Shown here: positions 53,270 to 62,805 of the stretch, piece by piece
How positions within the stretch are numbered: position 1 is the first letter of the stretch
Layout of the letters: every line of letters starts with the position of its first letter
Source of the DNA: Verrucomicrobiaceae bacterium
GTDB lineage: Bacteria; Verrucomicrobiota; Verrucomicrobiia; Opitutales; Intestinicryptomonadaceae
NCBI GenBank assembly: GCA_015061955.1
Contig: SUVO01000002.1
Location: 62,001-126,000 of the forward strand
Reading direction: 5' to 3'
DNA length: 64,000 bases
The notes under the pieces: generated by a model
Told to the model about the DNA's origin: nothing
Databases searched by the model: none
The model's input: only the letters and a program-made list of their open reading frames with translations
Made by a program: the position numbers and the translations under genes

Positions 53270-53335
53270 GATATTGAATTTTTAGTTTATATTGAAATAT
53301 TAAATTTTGGGTAAATTTTTTATCAAATTAAGGCT

Positions 53336-53364
53336 ATTCTTTCTTGTTTATAAATAATTGTCAA
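53336..53364 (-). promoter_or_regulatory. Candidate porin promoter
   Basis: Minus-strand TTGACA (53364-53359) and AAGAAT (53341-53336) separated by 17 bases, with an AT-rich leader of about 60 nt before the porin ATG at 53269. The -35 is perfect; the -10 matches TATAAT at 4 of 6 positions. Confidence 0.45.
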
Positions 53365-53459
53365 GTTTTTTTACAACATATTTTACAAAATATTATACTT
53401 GAAAAAAGTGCATATTATGTATTTCTTTTAACAGATAAATATATACCCCAGTTAAGTTT

Positions 53460-55163
53460 ATGAACAAAAATATTGATAAAAATAATAAAAGTAGTGTTTC
53501 GGTCTTTTTTGGTCTTGCAAGACGCGAGTGCAATGAACATGGCAATTGGTCTTTTAGAATAGTATGGATTAACGTTCTTCTTTGGCTCGTTTCGCTTGCA
53601 GTTATAGCATATCTTACTTTATCGGTAGTTATATTTTGTTTCTTTAAATATTTTAGAGATTATGCCGACATTTCTTTTGTAGATGCTATGAAAGTTCCAT
53701 TTGCTCGGGCAGAGCATCGCGAAAAAATGGGCGAGTACAATATAAAATGTGCAAAAGAGTTTCTTAAAGAAGGTAAAGTTCGCGAAGCATATGCATCATT
53801 GGTTGCCGGATGTGCGAGATCACCAAAGAATCTCGAAGGCGTAAAAATGCTTTCAGAGTTTTATTTAGTGCTTTTTAAACGTCCCGACAGAGCTATTGAA
53901 ACTTTAGAACGAAGCCTCACTTATGCTGTAAACGATGTTCATTATATTCGTTTGTATATGAAAGTTTTGATGGATCAAACTGAAGATGCTCGTTTGATTA
54001 GCGTTGGTGAAAAACTTTTGAAATTGCCAACTCTTACAAATAACGATGTAAAAATGTATTTGGCTATGGCATTATCTACTGTGTATGCATACCATGGTAA
54101 TTACGAAAAATCGAAAGAATTTATAATAAAGTTTAAACTTGAAAAAACTCTTCCAGGTATTTTACGTTTGTCGAAAAATCAATGGGAACTCGGTAATCGT
54201 AACGAGGCTATTCAAATTCTTGCCGACAACATAAATTTCCCTCAAAATAAAGAGGCAATTTATGCTTTGCTTGTAAATTACTACATAGCTATGAAAGATT
54301 TTGAAACTGCACGCAAATACTCTATGTTGCGTTCATTAGAAAATCCATTTTCAATGGAACAGAGAATGGAATATCTTACACTTCTTAAAAGAAGTGGCGA
54401 TATTGAAGGCGTAAAGCGCGATATGGAAATATTCTTCAATAATTATCAAGACGACAACAGAAGTATGTTATATTTGGCGAATTTTGCTGCCGATATTGGC
54501 GATTTGAAATTTATGCGTCGTATTTACGATTTAGCTTTGCGCAAAGATTTTACAATAGCTCCATATTGTTTGCTTTTGTTAGAAACAACCATTATTCAAG
54601 GCGATTATAAGGCTGCTGTTGCGTTTGTTGAAGATATAATGAAAACAAAACCAAAGTGGAAAGATCGCCACGAAGATGTTATTTTATGTTTGCGCGCAGT
54701 TGCTTATTATGCAGTTGGAAACTCTAATATGGCAGATATTCTTGTAAACGATATTTTAAAACGCAATACGATTTCTGCTAAGGTTATGATTGCAACTGCC
54801 AGAATGTTCGATAAGCTTAATGCACATCAAATTTCATTGCAGATATTAGATAGAGCTTGTTCTTTGTATCCAAAGCATCAGCTTGCTCTTACTCGTTTAA
54901 TTCAGGCTGAATTGAAAATTGGTATTTCTACAAACTTACATACTAATGTTTCAAAGCTTTTAAAAATGCGTCGTCCTCCACGAGAACTTATTGCTGAAGC
55001 CCGTGTAAATATTTGTAGCGATAAATTTGTATTTGCATCTGAACGAGCAAATATAATAAAAGAAATCGACTATCTTATGAATAATAAAGATGGCAAAGCT
55101 TTCTCTGATTCTGCCGACAGTGTAGATCATGATCGCTTAATAGACGCAGATTTAAATTTCTAA
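53460..55163 (+). CDS. TPR-repeat membrane protein
   Basis: 567 aa. A cytoplasmic N-terminus (1-30) is followed by one membrane helix (about 36-62), then a long helical solenoid (about 85-530) with TPR-like helix pairs (for example A-K-E-F-L-K-E-G-K-V-R-E-A-Y-A-S-L, and D-Y-K-A-A-V-A-F-V-E-D-I). No catalytic domain. Likely a scaffold facing the periplasm or cytoplasm; partner unknown. A hairpin with T's (55188) separates it from the next gene, but the small membrane protein encoded there may be functionally linked. Confidence 0.8.
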   Translation: MNKNIDKNNKSSVSVFFGLARRECNEHGNWSFRIVWINVLLWLVSLAVIAYLTLSVVIFCFFKYFRDYADISFVDAMKVPFARAEHREKMGEYNIKCAKEFLKEGKVREAYASLVAGCARSPKNLEGVKMLSEFYLVLFKRPDRAIETLERSLTYAVNDVHYIRLYMKVLMDQTEDARLISVGEKLLKLPTLTNNDVKMYLAMALSTVYAYHGNYEKSKEFIIKFKLEKTLPGILRLSKNQWELGNRNEAIQILADNINFPQNKEAIYALLVNYYIAMKDFETARKYSMLRSLENPFSMEQRMEYLTLLKRSGDIEGVKRDMEIFFNNYQDDNRSMLYLANFAADIGDLKFMRRIYDLALRKDFTIAPYCLLLLETTIIQGDYKAAVAFVEDIMKTKPKWKDRHEDVILCLRAVAYYAVGNSNMADILVNDILKRNTISAKVMIATARMFDKLNAHQISLQILDRACSLYPKHQLALTRLIQAELKIGISTNLHTNVSKLLKMRRPPRELIAEARVNICSDKFVFASERANIIKEIDYLMNNKDGKAFSDSADSVDHDRLIDADLNF

Positions 55164-55187
55164 ATTTAATATATCAAAAAATTTTAT

Positions 55188-55226
55188 ATCAAAGGCAGTT
55201 TGAAAAAAACGGCCTTTGATTTTATA
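55188..55226 (+). terminator. Terminator after the TPR gene
   Basis: ATCAAAGGC (55188-55196) pairs perfectly with GCCTTTGAT (55212-55220); the 15-nt loop contains an inner GTTT/AAAC pair, and a short T-rich run follows. The same stretch contains a TTGAAA/TATAGA pair that could be a promoter (see rejected list). Confidence 0.65.
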
Positions 55227-55239
55227 GAAATATTGTAAT

Positions 55240-55614
55240 ATGATGTGGCTTATAGAATGGTTGCCTTATTATAACGATTTGAAACTTGGTGGTCATTTGG
55301 CGTGTGCATTTATGGCATCGATACTATCGGGGTGTTTGTTATTTGGGGTAAATTTAGCATTTAAAGATATGTGTTTCTTTGCTCGTTCTTATGCATTTTC
55401 GTTATGGAGTAGTGCTTTGATTTGGGTTTTTCCTATGTTTTTTACAGAGCAGGGGCGTATTAGAGAATTTCTTTTTTATATAACTATTGTAGTTTCTGTA
55501 ACAGCAATAAAGTATATATATGGATATAAATTGAAGAAGTCTTTGCTTTTATGGGTTGCATTTCTCGTCGGACAAGCTTTAGTATTTTTTATGATTTATA
55601 AAAAGGTGTTTTAA
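55240..55614 (+). CDS. Small integral membrane protein, unknown function
   Basis: 124 aa with four hydrophobic stretches (about 16-42, 47-66, 73-92 and 100-121) and short basic loops, so a polytopic inner-membrane protein. The N-terminus begins M-M-W-L-I-E-W-L-P. No family recognised. Its stop overlaps the M20 peptidase start by one base (TAATG), giving an operon with the peptidase and queD. Confidence 0.7.
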   Translation: MMWLIEWLPYYNDLKLGGHLACAFMASILSGCLLFGVNLAFKDMCFFARSYAFSLWSSALIWVFPMFFTEQGRIREFLFYITIVVSVTAIKYIYGYKLKKSLLLWVAFLVGQALVFFMIYKKVF

Positions 55615-56993
55615 TGGAACTTGATACTGTAAATTTTATTTCTGATTTAGTTAAAATTCCGAGTGTATCTGCGATGTCGGAATATGCTCAAGATGTTGCT
55701 AAGTGTGCAAATGTGTTGAATGCAAAATTTAGCGAGTTGGGGTTTGATAGCAAAATAATAAAAACTGATTTGCATCCGATTGTTTTTGCCGAACGTAAAG
55801 CAAAAATGGGAAATGCTAAGGTTCGTGTTTTGTGTTATGGACATTACGATGTTCAACCACCTGATCCTCTCGATAAGTGGACTACTCCACCATTTGAACC
55901 AACAATAAAAGACAACAGAATTTGGGGTAGAGGTACAGCCGATAACAAAGGGCCATTTTCGTGCTTATTGGCTGGCGTAGTTGATTTTTTGAACGCAAAT
56001 CCAAATGCTCCAATCGACTTTGGCATTATGGTTGAGGGCGAAGAAGAAATTGGAAGTCCGAGTATGACAAAGTTTATAAAAGAAAATGCTTCGATGATTT
56101 CCGATTATGATTTCATCGTTTTAAGCGATACATCAAGCCCATCTTCTGAACAAATTGTAATAACTACTGGTTTGCGTGGTACAGGTTCTATTGACGTTGT
56201 CTTCAAAGGGGCAAGTACCGATGTGCATTCGGGTATGTTTGGTGGTGTTATATATAATCCAGTTCAGGCTATGTGCGAAGTTTGTGCATCGTTGCATACT
56301 AAAGATGGTTTTGTAAATATTGAAAACTTCTACGATGGAATTGGTGCTATTGAAGATTGGGAAAAAGCTGAAATTGATAAATCGCCATTCGATTCTGAAA
56401 GCATTAAAAAATTATTGGGTGTTTCAAAACTTTACAAGCAGGGCGATTACGAGCCTGCTTTAGCTGGTAGGGTATTGCCCACGCTTGAGTTTACTGGTAT
56501 TGGAGGTGGTTATCAGGGCGAGGGGTCTAAGTCTGTGATTGCATCGGAATGTTTCTGCAAAATTTCTGTTCGTACAGTTCCACCTCAGAAAACAGAAGAT
56601 ATATTGGAGCTTGTAAAAAAGACAGTTCGCGCGCGTACTCCAGAGCAGATTAAGGTAGAGTTTATTGAGTACAAGGCAAATGGCGATGGTTATTTTGTAA
56701 ATCCAAAGCAGTTTGCTAATGACGAACGTGGTTCTAAACTTTCTAAAGCTTTCAAAGCTGTTGAAGAATGCGTTGAAGGTGTGTTTGGCAAAAAACCATT
56801 ATTCTTGCGCGAAGGAGCAAGTATTCCATTGATTTCCGACATAAAAAAATATACAGGTTTAGATTGTATTATGGTCGGGCTTTTTAATCCAGAAGACAAT
56901 CTGCATGCCCCCGACGAAAGCTTTAAGCTTTCTACCATAAAAAACGCAAGCTCATATTATCGCAAATTTTTTGAAAGGATTACAATATGTTAA
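55614..56993 (+). CDS. M20-family dipeptidase/deacylase
   Basis: Di-zinc aminoacylase/peptidase of 459 aa, no signal peptide, so cytoplasmic. Metal and catalytic residues are all visible: His/Asp in Y-G-H-Y-D-V-Q-P (about 78-85), Asp in [10 protein letters not shown] (about 103-112), the Glu pair in M-V-E-G-E-E-E-I-G (about 139-147), D-T near 176, the dimerisation-domain His in D-V-H-S-G-M-F-G-G (about 203-211) and the last ligand in N-L-H-A-P-D-E-S (about 433-440). The domain order and length fit the CNDP/dipeptidase group. AAAGG precedes the start; it overlaps queD by 7 nt. Confidence 0.9.
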   Translation: MELDTVNFISDLVKIPSVSAMSEYAQDVAKCANVLNAKFSELGFDSKIIKTDLHPIVFAERKAKMGNAKVRVLCYGHYDVQPPDPLDKWTTPPFEPTIKDNRIWGRGTADNKGPFSCLLAGVVDFLNANPNAPIDFGIMVEGEEEIGSPSMTKFIKENASMISDYDFIVLSDTSSPSSEQIVITTGLRGTGSIDVVFKGASTDVHSGMFGGVIYNPVQAMCEVCASLHTKDGFVNIENFYDGIGAIEDWEKAEIDKSPFDSESIKKLLGVSKLYKQGDYEPALAGRVLPTLEFTGIGGGYQGEGSKSVIASECFCKISVRTVPPQKTEDILELVKKTVRARTPEQIKVEFIEYKANGDGYFVNPKQFANDERGSKLSKAFKAVEECVEGVFGKKPLFLREGASIPLISDIKKYTGLDCIMVGLFNPEDNLHAPDESFKLSTIKNASSYYRKFFERITIC

Positions 56994-57412
56994 CGTGTAA
57001 AAAAACGTACTTCGATATTCCATTTGCTCATCGTCAGCATTTGCACGATGGTCATTGTTCTTTTGTGCATGGTCACAATTGGGATATTTCAATTACCTTT
57101 GCTTGTAGCGATACCGATGAAAATGGTTTTGTTGTAGATTTTGGCAAAGTAAAGTTTATAAAGAAATGGATAGATGAGCATCTCGACCACGCTTGTATTT
57201 TTTCGGAAAGTGATCCTCTTGCGCAAAAAATAATTGCGTCGGTTCCAGAGGCTTGGAAAGTTTATTTTGTTCCACAATGTTCTTGCGAAGGATTGGCAAA
57301 GCACTTTTTTAGCGTGTTTGATAATCTTGTTAGGGAACACACAAACAACAGGGCATGGGTTGTTGCAGTGGAAGTTAGCGAAGACAAAAAGAACACTGCA
57401 ATGTATTCTTAA
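56987..57412 (+). CDS. queD: 6-carboxy-tetrahydropterin synthase (QueD/PTPS family)
   Basis: Makes 6-carboxytetrahydropterin for queuosine and other deazapurines. 141 aa. Zinc histidines: F-A-H-R (about 11-14) and H-G-H-N (about 28-31); catalytic Cys24 in [15 protein letters not shown] and H-L-D-H-A-C follow. The C-terminal Glu (V-A-V-E-V) is kept, while the usual P-T-x-E-N region reads C-S-C-E-G-L-A. tgt at 42.6 kb shows the tRNA queuosine pathway is in use. Overlaps the M20 gene by 7 nt with GAAAGGA as ribosome-binding site. A pterin role outside queuosine cannot be excluded. Confidence 0.88.
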   Translation: MLTCKKTYFDIPFAHRQHLHDGHCSFVHGHNWDISITFACSDTDENGFVVDFGKVKFIKKWIDEHLDHACIFSESDPLAQKIIASVPEAWKVYFVPQCSCEGLAKHFFSVFDNLVREHTNNRAWVVAVEVSEDKKNTAMYS

Positions 57413-57432
57413 TTATCTAATGCTGTTTATAC

Positions 57433-57467
57433 AAAAAAACGAAGGAAATTTCCTTCGTTTTTTTTTG
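57433..57467. terminator. Bidirectional terminator
   Basis: AACGAAGGAAA (57438-57448) pairs with TTTCCTTCGTT (57449-57459), a perfect palindrome flanked by A and T runs, between convergent queD and hom. Confidence 0.92.
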
Positions 57468-57486
57468 TTAGTTATTGGTTTTTGCA

Positions 57487-58782
57487 CTAACGGAATATGC
57501 GAAGTACAAAAGGTTTATCGAATGTTAAATCCGATGCTTCAAGATTTTCGCAAGCACGCTTAATTGCTGCTTCGTTTGTTGAATGAGTTGTCAACAACAA
57601 CCACGCTCTACCTTCTACATCGTGTTTCTTTTGTTGCAACAATTCGATAGAAATTCCTTCTGATGCAAACACCGACGCCATTGAAGCTAATGCACCTGCT
57701 TGGTCTTTTATTTCCAAACGCAAATAAAATTCTCCACTTATTTCATCGAGTGCTGCAAAATGCAACTTTTCGTCTTTTGCAACCGACAACGCATTCGATG
57801 CTCCAGATGTAAGTGTTTTTAATGCATCAGCTATATCAGCAATAACAGCACTTGCTGTTGCATCTTGACCTGCTCCACGCCCGATATGGATAGTTCTACC
57901 AACAACATCACCATTTAACGCTACTGCATTATATACTTCGTTTACATTAGCAACAACATCTGTAATTGGCAAAATTGCTGGATACACTGCAACCGACAAC
58001 GAATCGCCATACTTACGAGCCGAGCCTACCAACTTTATACGCGAGTTGTTTTCTTTAGCCCAGAGCATATCTTCAAGGCGAATACCACGAATACCCGAAA
58101 CCAACATATCTTTTTCTGGACTTGCCCAAACACCATGAGCCAAATAAGCCAAGATTGATGTTTTATGAGCTGCGTCCCAACCATCGAGGTCGAGCGATTC
58201 ATCGGCTTCTACGTATCCCAATTTACGTGCATCTTCAACTATGGCTTCATATGGTGCATTTTCACGTTCCATACGTGTTAAAATATAGTTGCATGTTCCA
58301 TTTAAAATTCCATATATATGCGAAAAGCTATTTGCGACCAACCCTTCACGCAAAATTTTAATAATAGGTATTCCACCTGCTACGCTTGCTTCAAAGAAAT
58401 ATTTACCACCAAATTTTTCGGCAGTTGCAAAAATTTCGGCACCATATTTACTTATTACTGCCTTGTTTGCACTAACTACTGCTTTACCTTGTTTTAAGGC
58501 GGCAAGCGTTAATTCTAAAGCTTTCCCCGTTCCACCCATAAGCTCGCAAACGATATCTATTGATGGATCGTTTACTACATCGTATGGATCTTCTGTCATT
58601 TGTTCGGCAGTTATTACTATATCGCGTTTCTTATTGACATCGCGTACGCATGCTTTTGCCAATTCGTATTTTGCTCCGAAGCGCGACTGCATGTGGTCTT
58701 GGTTGTTCTGCAAGTGTTTCCACACTCCTTGACCAACTGTACCCATACCTATAAACCCGATTTTATAAATTTTTTGCTCCAT
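57487..58782 (-). CDS. hom: Homoserine dehydrogenase
   Basis: NAD(P)H-dependent reduction of aspartate semialdehyde to homoserine, for threonine and methionine. 431 aa: Rossmann domain (G-F-I-G-M-G-T-V-G-Q-G-V at about 9-20), catalytic domain with G-I-L-N-G-T-C-N-Y-I-L (about 166-176), L-G-Y-V-E-A-D (about 198-204) and the catalytic Lys in A-A-H-K-T-S-I, and a C-terminal ACT domain (about 350-431) implying feedback by threonine. Last gene of the serA-plsY-hom operon, 2 nt after plsY. Confidence 0.96.
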   Translation of the reverse strand: MEQKIYKIGFIGMGTVGQGVWKHLQNNQDHMQSRFGAKYELAKACVRDVNKKRDIVITAEQMTEDPYDVVNDPSIDIVCELMGGTGKALELTLAALKQGKAVVSANKAVISKYGAEIFATAEKFGGKYFFEASVAGGIPIIKILREGLVANSFSHIYGILNGTCNYILTRMERENAPYEAIVEDARKLGYVEADESLDLDGWDAAHKTSILAYLAHGVWASPEKDMLVSGIRGIRLEDMLWAKENNSRIKLVGSARKYGDSLSVAVYPAILPITDVVANVNEVYNAVALNGDVVGRTIHIGRGAGQDATASAVIADIADALKTLTSGASNALSVAKDEKLHFAALDEISGEFYLRLEIKDQAGALASMASVFASEGISIELLQQKKHDVEGRAWLLLTTHSTNEAAIKRACENLEASDLTFDKPFVLRIFR

Positions 58783-58784
58783 AA

Positions 58785-59393
58785 CTAAAATCTATTTTCA
58801 GTCCCTTTGAGAAGTCGTGATATATTGCTACGATGGCGATATACAATTATTACAGCTATTGCAATTGCTACATACAACGCAATAGAATTTCCATAAAAAA
58901 ATACAGATGAAACGGGCAGAGACACTGCCATTACTATCGATGCCAACGACACATATCGGCTTGCGTAAAAAACAATTACCCACAATGCCAAACCTATCAA
59001 AATGGGTATAATCATAACGAACAAAAGTCCACCAATTGTAACTGCTACACCTTTACCACCTTTAAATTTTATAAAAATTGAAAAGCTATGTCCTATTATT
59101 GCTGAGGCTAAGCCAACATATATCAATATTTCTGGATTATTTAACGATACTCCAAAATATTTAATCCAATACGGAAACGATGCCGCCAAGAAACCTTTTA
59201 AGGCATCTAACAAAAAGCACAAATTACCAGCAAATTTTCCACACGAACGCTTTACGTTTGTAGCTCCTGGATTTCCACTTCCTGCTTTAAAGATATCAAC
59301 TCCACAACTCTTTGCAATAATCACAGCAAAGGGGATAGCTCCGAAGAGATATCCCACTAATGCTGTTATGATGTAGTTCAATGAATGTTCCAT
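58785..59393 (-). CDS. plsY: Acyl-phosphate:glycerol-3-phosphate acyltransferase
   Basis: Membrane enzyme starting phospholipid synthesis by acylating glycerol-3-phosphate from acyl-phosphate. 202 aa with five predicted helices. All three PlsY motifs are visible: G-S-G-N-P-G-A-T-N (about 37-45), G-H-S-F-S-I-F-I-K-F-K-G-G-K-G-V-A (about 100-116), and the C-terminal loop Y-R-H-R-S-N-I-S-R-L-L-K-G-T-E. Embedded between serA (3 nt) and hom (2 nt), so it is coupled to amino-acid synthesis genes. Confidence 0.96.
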   Translation of the reverse strand: MEHSLNYIITALVGYLFGAIPFAVIIAKSCGVDIFKAGSGNPGATNVKRSCGKFAGNLCFLLDALKGFLAASFPYWIKYFGVSLNNPEILIYVGLASAIIGHSFSIFIKFKGGKGVAVTIGGLLFVMIIPILIGLALWVIVFYASRYVSLASIVMAVSLPVSSVFFYGNSIALYVAIAIAVIIVYRHRSNISRLLKGTENRF

Positions 59394-59396
59394 GTA

Positions 59397-60983
59397 CTAC
59401 GACAAGTCTACAACCTTTACGCCTTCAACAGCGTTGAGGTTCTTAAGCTCGTTAACTACTTCACCTGTTGGAATGCTATCGAGTTCAAATACGCTCAATG
59501 CAGTACCACCGTCCATTCTCGACAATGTCATATTAGCAATATTGCAATTATTTTTACCCAATGCAGTACCAATGATACCCAACATACCTGGAGTGTCGTT
59601 ATTCAAGAGCATCAAAGCACAGTGATTTGTGAGATTTACCCAAACCTTATAATTGCCAATTTGACTAATTATTGGCTTAGCAATTTTGCCCATAACTGTA
59701 CCTGCAATGTTTTGAACTGCTCCATTTTCAAACACGATATCAACCTCAACAAGTTCCGAGTAATCGGCTTCAGCGCTTGTATTTACGCTTTCAACTTCGA
59801 TACCCAAGTGCTTCATTTTTGAAGGCGAGTTCAGATCATTTGCATTTTCTGTAATCTTTGACAAATAACCCTTTTGTACTGCGATTGTCAAAAGTTTGTT
59901 ATCGATATTACCGAGTTTTCCGAAGTATTTTATTACAATCTTCTTTACGCGTTCTGCCGAAATTTGTTGAGCAAATGTACCGAGCTTTTCGCACAAGTGG
60001 ATATATGGTGAAATTTGCTTCATAGATTCAGCATCAACGCTTGGTTTATTGATTGAGTTGCGAATTGCACCACCACTGAGAGCTTCTGCAATAACTTCTG
60101 CAACTTCAATACCACAACTTTCTTGTGCTTCCTTAGTTGATGCACCCAAGTGTGGAGTTAAAACGAGGTTAGGGAAGTCGCGCAATGGACTATCTTTTGC
60201 CAATGGTTCCGATTCATAAACGTCTAAACCTGCTGCTGCAACTTTACCACTTTTAAGAGCTTCAACCAACGCAGTTTCCTTGATGATTCCACCACGTGCG
60301 CAATTGAACACGCGCACACCTTTTTTCATCATATCGAAAGCTTTTTCATCAATCATATACTTTGTTGCTTCTGTAAGAGGCATATGTACTGTGATGTAAT
60401 CAGCTTGTTTAAAGGCATCTTCTAAAGCTACAACTTCAACGCCCAAAGTTTTTGCACGAGCTTCTGTGAGGAATGGATCGTATGCCAAAACTTTCATACC
60501 GAAAGCCATTGCACGTTTTGCTACTTCGGCACCGATTCTTCCCATACCAAGAACTGCCAAAATCTTATTTTTAAGCTCAGTTCCCTTGAACGATTTTCTA
60601 TCCCAAACACCGTTATGAATTGAAGCGTTTGCCTGAGTTATAGGACGTGTACCCGCCATAATGTGAGTAAACGTAAGTTCAGCTGTGGCAATTGTATTGC
60701 CTGTTGGTGTGTTCATTACAACTACACCTTTTTCCGACGCTGCAGGTATATCGATATTATCGACACCTACACCAGCTCTACCTACTGCCTTGAGTTTCGA
60801 CGCACAAGCCAAAACATCGGCAGTGATTTTGGTTTCGCTTCTGACGATAACTGCATCAGCGTCCTTAATCAGCTCTTTTATTTGCTCTGGAGTTGAACCG
60901 TATGCTTCAACTGTCTCAAAGCCTTGATTTTTGAGTAATTCTACGCCCTTTGGCGAGATTGGATCTGCTACTAATACTTTCAT
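59397..60983 (-). CDS. serA: D-3-phosphoglycerate dehydrogenase
   Basis: First step of serine synthesis. 528 aa from the ATG at 60983, which matches the usual SerA N-terminus (M-K-V-L-V-A-D-P-I-S); a TTG start 33 nt further upstream is less likely. Substrate/NAD domains with V-L-G-M-G-R-I-G-A-E-V (about 146-156), Arg in C-A-R-G-G-I-I (about 231-237), His in L-T-P-H-L-G-A-S-T (about 280-288), then an intervening ASB-type domain (about 325-450) and a C-terminal ACT domain (about 455-528) for serine feedback. First gene of serA-plsY-hom. Confidence 0.96.
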   Translation of the reverse strand: MKVLVADPISPKGVELLKNQGFETVEAYGSTPEQIKELIKDADAVIVRSETKITADVLACASKLKAVGRAGVGVDNIDIPAASEKGVVVMNTPTGNTIATAELTFTHIMAGTRPITQANASIHNGVWDRKSFKGTELKNKILAVLGMGRIGAEVAKRAMAFGMKVLAYDPFLTEARAKTLGVEVVALEDAFKQADYITVHMPLTEATKYMIDEKAFDMMKKGVRVFNCARGGIIKETALVEALKSGKVAAAGLDVYESEPLAKDSPLRDFPNLVLTPHLGASTKEAQESCGIEVAEVIAEALSGGAIRNSINKPSVDAESMKQISPYIHLCEKLGTFAQQISAERVKKIVIKYFGKLGNIDNKLLTIAVQKGYLSKITENANDLNSPSKMKHLGIEVESVNTSAEADYSELVEVDIVFENGAVQNIAGTVMGKIAKPIISQIGNYKVWVNLTNHCALMLLNNDTPGMLGIIGTALGKNNCNIANMTLSRMDGGTALSVFELDSIPTGEVVNELKNLNAVEGVKVVDLS

Positions 60984-60992
60984 AATTTTAAG

Positions 60993-61026
60993 CTTAATCG
61001 CGGGACTGTTTTCCAACTCGATTAAG
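60993..61026 (-). promoter_or_regulatory. Hairpin in the serA leader
   Basis: CTTAATCG (60993-61000) pairs exactly with CGATTAAG (61019-61026) across an 18-nt loop, 9 nt upstream of the serA ATG. The placement next to the ribosome-loading region would allow translational control, but the stem is short; no known riboswitch class is recognised. Confidence 0.35.
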
Positions 61027-61122
61027 AAACTATAAGCTTGGCAGAAAGTACAGGTTTGTCAAATAAATTTGCCTAAGTAATTTACAAAAGAAACAACTTT
61101 TTTACAGGGATACAAATTTTGT

Positions 61123-62763
61123 TTACTTAGTGTAGAGCGTTATTGTTGATTTCCCTGTAATTATTGTATTATTAGCATTTTTTGTTTTTGCTTGTGTGTT
61201 TTGATTACCTTTTATGTTTGTATGTACTGTAAAACTTGGTACGCACGACGACGACACATCAACACGCAATTTATCACCTTTTTCAAACATAAACGAGTGT
61301 TCAACCATTTCAAAATCAATTTGAGCAACTGAATTTGGTTTATAATTTTTCACCTCACGAAGTACCGATGTTATATCGTCTCGCAACGAGTATGTTTTAC
61401 CATTGTTCTTTACTATATTTACACGCACATAGAAGCATGTGTCTTCACAATCAGTTTTTACACTTAGCGAAACTTTCATTTTACCTTCAACTATTGTGTT
61501 TTTTTCGAAAGGAGCAGACACAAACGAAATTATATCTGGGCGAGAGTTTGGTTTACTTTGTTCTTGCATTCCACCAAATGTGTGTGCAACGCCTCCCCTG
61601 AATTTTGCAGGTTTTTTAGGATAATAAACGTATGTAATTTCAGTTGGAGTGGTAGCTGATTTATCTAATGTTCTATTTTTATTTAGGTAGAACTTCAATT
61701 CATTTGGGGCATTTTTTATATCTGTTGCAGTAATCCACTTATTCTGCCAAAGCGAATACCACTTAACTTTACTCAATTCTATAAATTTTAGTTTTTCCGT
61801 TTTGCGAATATGGTTAAACCAATTTACTTCATAATCTTTACATGCTTCTATTAATGAGCCATTGGGGAATTTGACTATTCCTCTATTTACGTTGTGTTGA
61901 TATGGCGTTATAAGCAATGCACAATTTTTTCTATTTTCTTGTGGAATAGATCTCCACATCTCTAAAATTCCTTCTGTGAAAATATCGTAAAAGGATGTAA
62001 CTAAGAGGATAGGAATTTTCGATTTAATTATAGCATTGCGATACTCTGAACCACCTGCTTGCGTATCCCAAAATGGAGAATTTCTATCGGGGTGCAGTAG
62101 TGGGGTATCGAACATTTCAACACTATGACCAAATATTTTTTTTGATAAATCTGTAAGTGGAAATACGTTGTATTTATTGACTTTTTTATTGCGTTGTATA
62201 GTGGAATTTTTTCGATATTCTTTTGTAAACCAATTCCCATATAATCCCATTTTAAAAAAGCCTTTACGGTAGAATAAGTTATAAAGCTCTACATCCATAA
62301 CTCGCAAAATTGCACCTTTAACATCGTATGGATTTGTTTCAAGATATGAAATGTGAATGCCTGCTGTATAACTATTTCCACTAAGAAAAATTTCACCATT
62401 GTAGAAAGGTTGTTTTCTTATCCAGTCGAGCAATGCCAAACCATCTTTGCGTTCGTCTTTAAATGGATAACGTTCACCTTCTGATTTACCAGCACCTCGC
62501 GTATGTTGATAGATTACGGCATAACCACTTTTTACTAAATGTTCAAATCTTTGTTTTACTTTCTCTATGGTTTCTTTTTTTGATGTGTATGGTGTTCTAT
62601 ATACAACTACTGGATATTTCCCTGTACTAGATGGTGTTATTGAAACTGTGTAAAATTTTACACCATCTTCGTATGGCACCATAAATTCTTTTATATTATT
62701 TGCGCAAGTTATAGAAGCAAGTCCTAAGAATAAAAGTGATTTAAAAAAAAGCGATATATTCAT
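61123..62763 (-). CDS. Exported CocE/NonD-type alpha/beta hydrolase
   Basis: 546 aa from the ATG at 62763, where a signal peptide begins (about 1-21); a longer frame from 62799 lacks this. Family S15/CocE: nucleophile Ser in S-G-N-S-Y-T-A-G (about 125-132), catalytic Asp in S-F-Y-D-I-F (about 260-265), His in P-Y-Q-H-N-V (about 296-301), and a C-terminal jelly-roll (about 345-546). Such enzymes cleave esters, amides or X-Pro peptides. Likely periplasmic, substrate unknown. Monocistronic with a TTGACT -35-like box just upstream. Confidence 0.85.
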   Translation of the reverse strand: MNISLFFKSLLFLGLASITCANNIKEFMVPYEDGVKFYTVSITPSSTGKYPVVVYRTPYTSKKETIEKVKQRFEHLVKSGYAVIYQHTRGAGKSEGERYPFKDERKDGLALLDWIRKQPFYNGEIFLSGNSYTAGIHISYLETNPYDVKGAILRVMDVELYNLFYRKGFFKMGLYGNWFTKEYRKNSTIQRNKKVNKYNVFPLTDLSKKIFGHSVEMFDTPLLHPDRNSPFWDTQAGGSEYRNAIIKSKIPILLVTSFYDIFTEGILEMWRSIPQENRKNCALLITPYQHNVNRGIVKFPNGSLIEACKDYEVNWFNHIRKTEKLKFIELSKVKWYSLWQNKWITATDIKNAPNELKFYLNKNRTLDKSATTPTEITYVYYPKKPAKFRGGVAHTFGGMQEQSKPNSRPDIISFVSAPFEKNTIVEGKMKVSLSVKTDCEDTCFYVRVNIVKNNGKTYSLRDDITSVLREVKNYKPNSVAQIDFEMVEHSFMFEKGDKLRVDVSSSCVPSFTVHTNIKGNQNTQAKTKNANNTIITGKSTITLYTK

Positions 62764-62805
62764 ATTCGCAGAATGATATATAGCTTTAAAATAAGTCAAG
62801 TTTAT

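Noticed and set aside
55200-55228. TTGAAA and TATAGA with 17-nt spacing ahead of the small membrane protein gene
   Set aside because: The match is good, but it overlaps the loop and right arm of the terminator after the TPR gene; I give the terminator priority and cannot decide on sequence alone.
60984-61016. Upstream TTG start for serA
   Set aside because: The ATG at 60983 gives the conserved SerA N-terminus; the extra 11 residues fall in the leader hairpin.
61072-61130. CTAAGTAA and TTACTTAG as an inverted repeat around the CocE gene end
   Set aside because: 8-bp arms about 43 nt apart in AT-rich DNA, one arm overlapping the stop codon; expected by chance.
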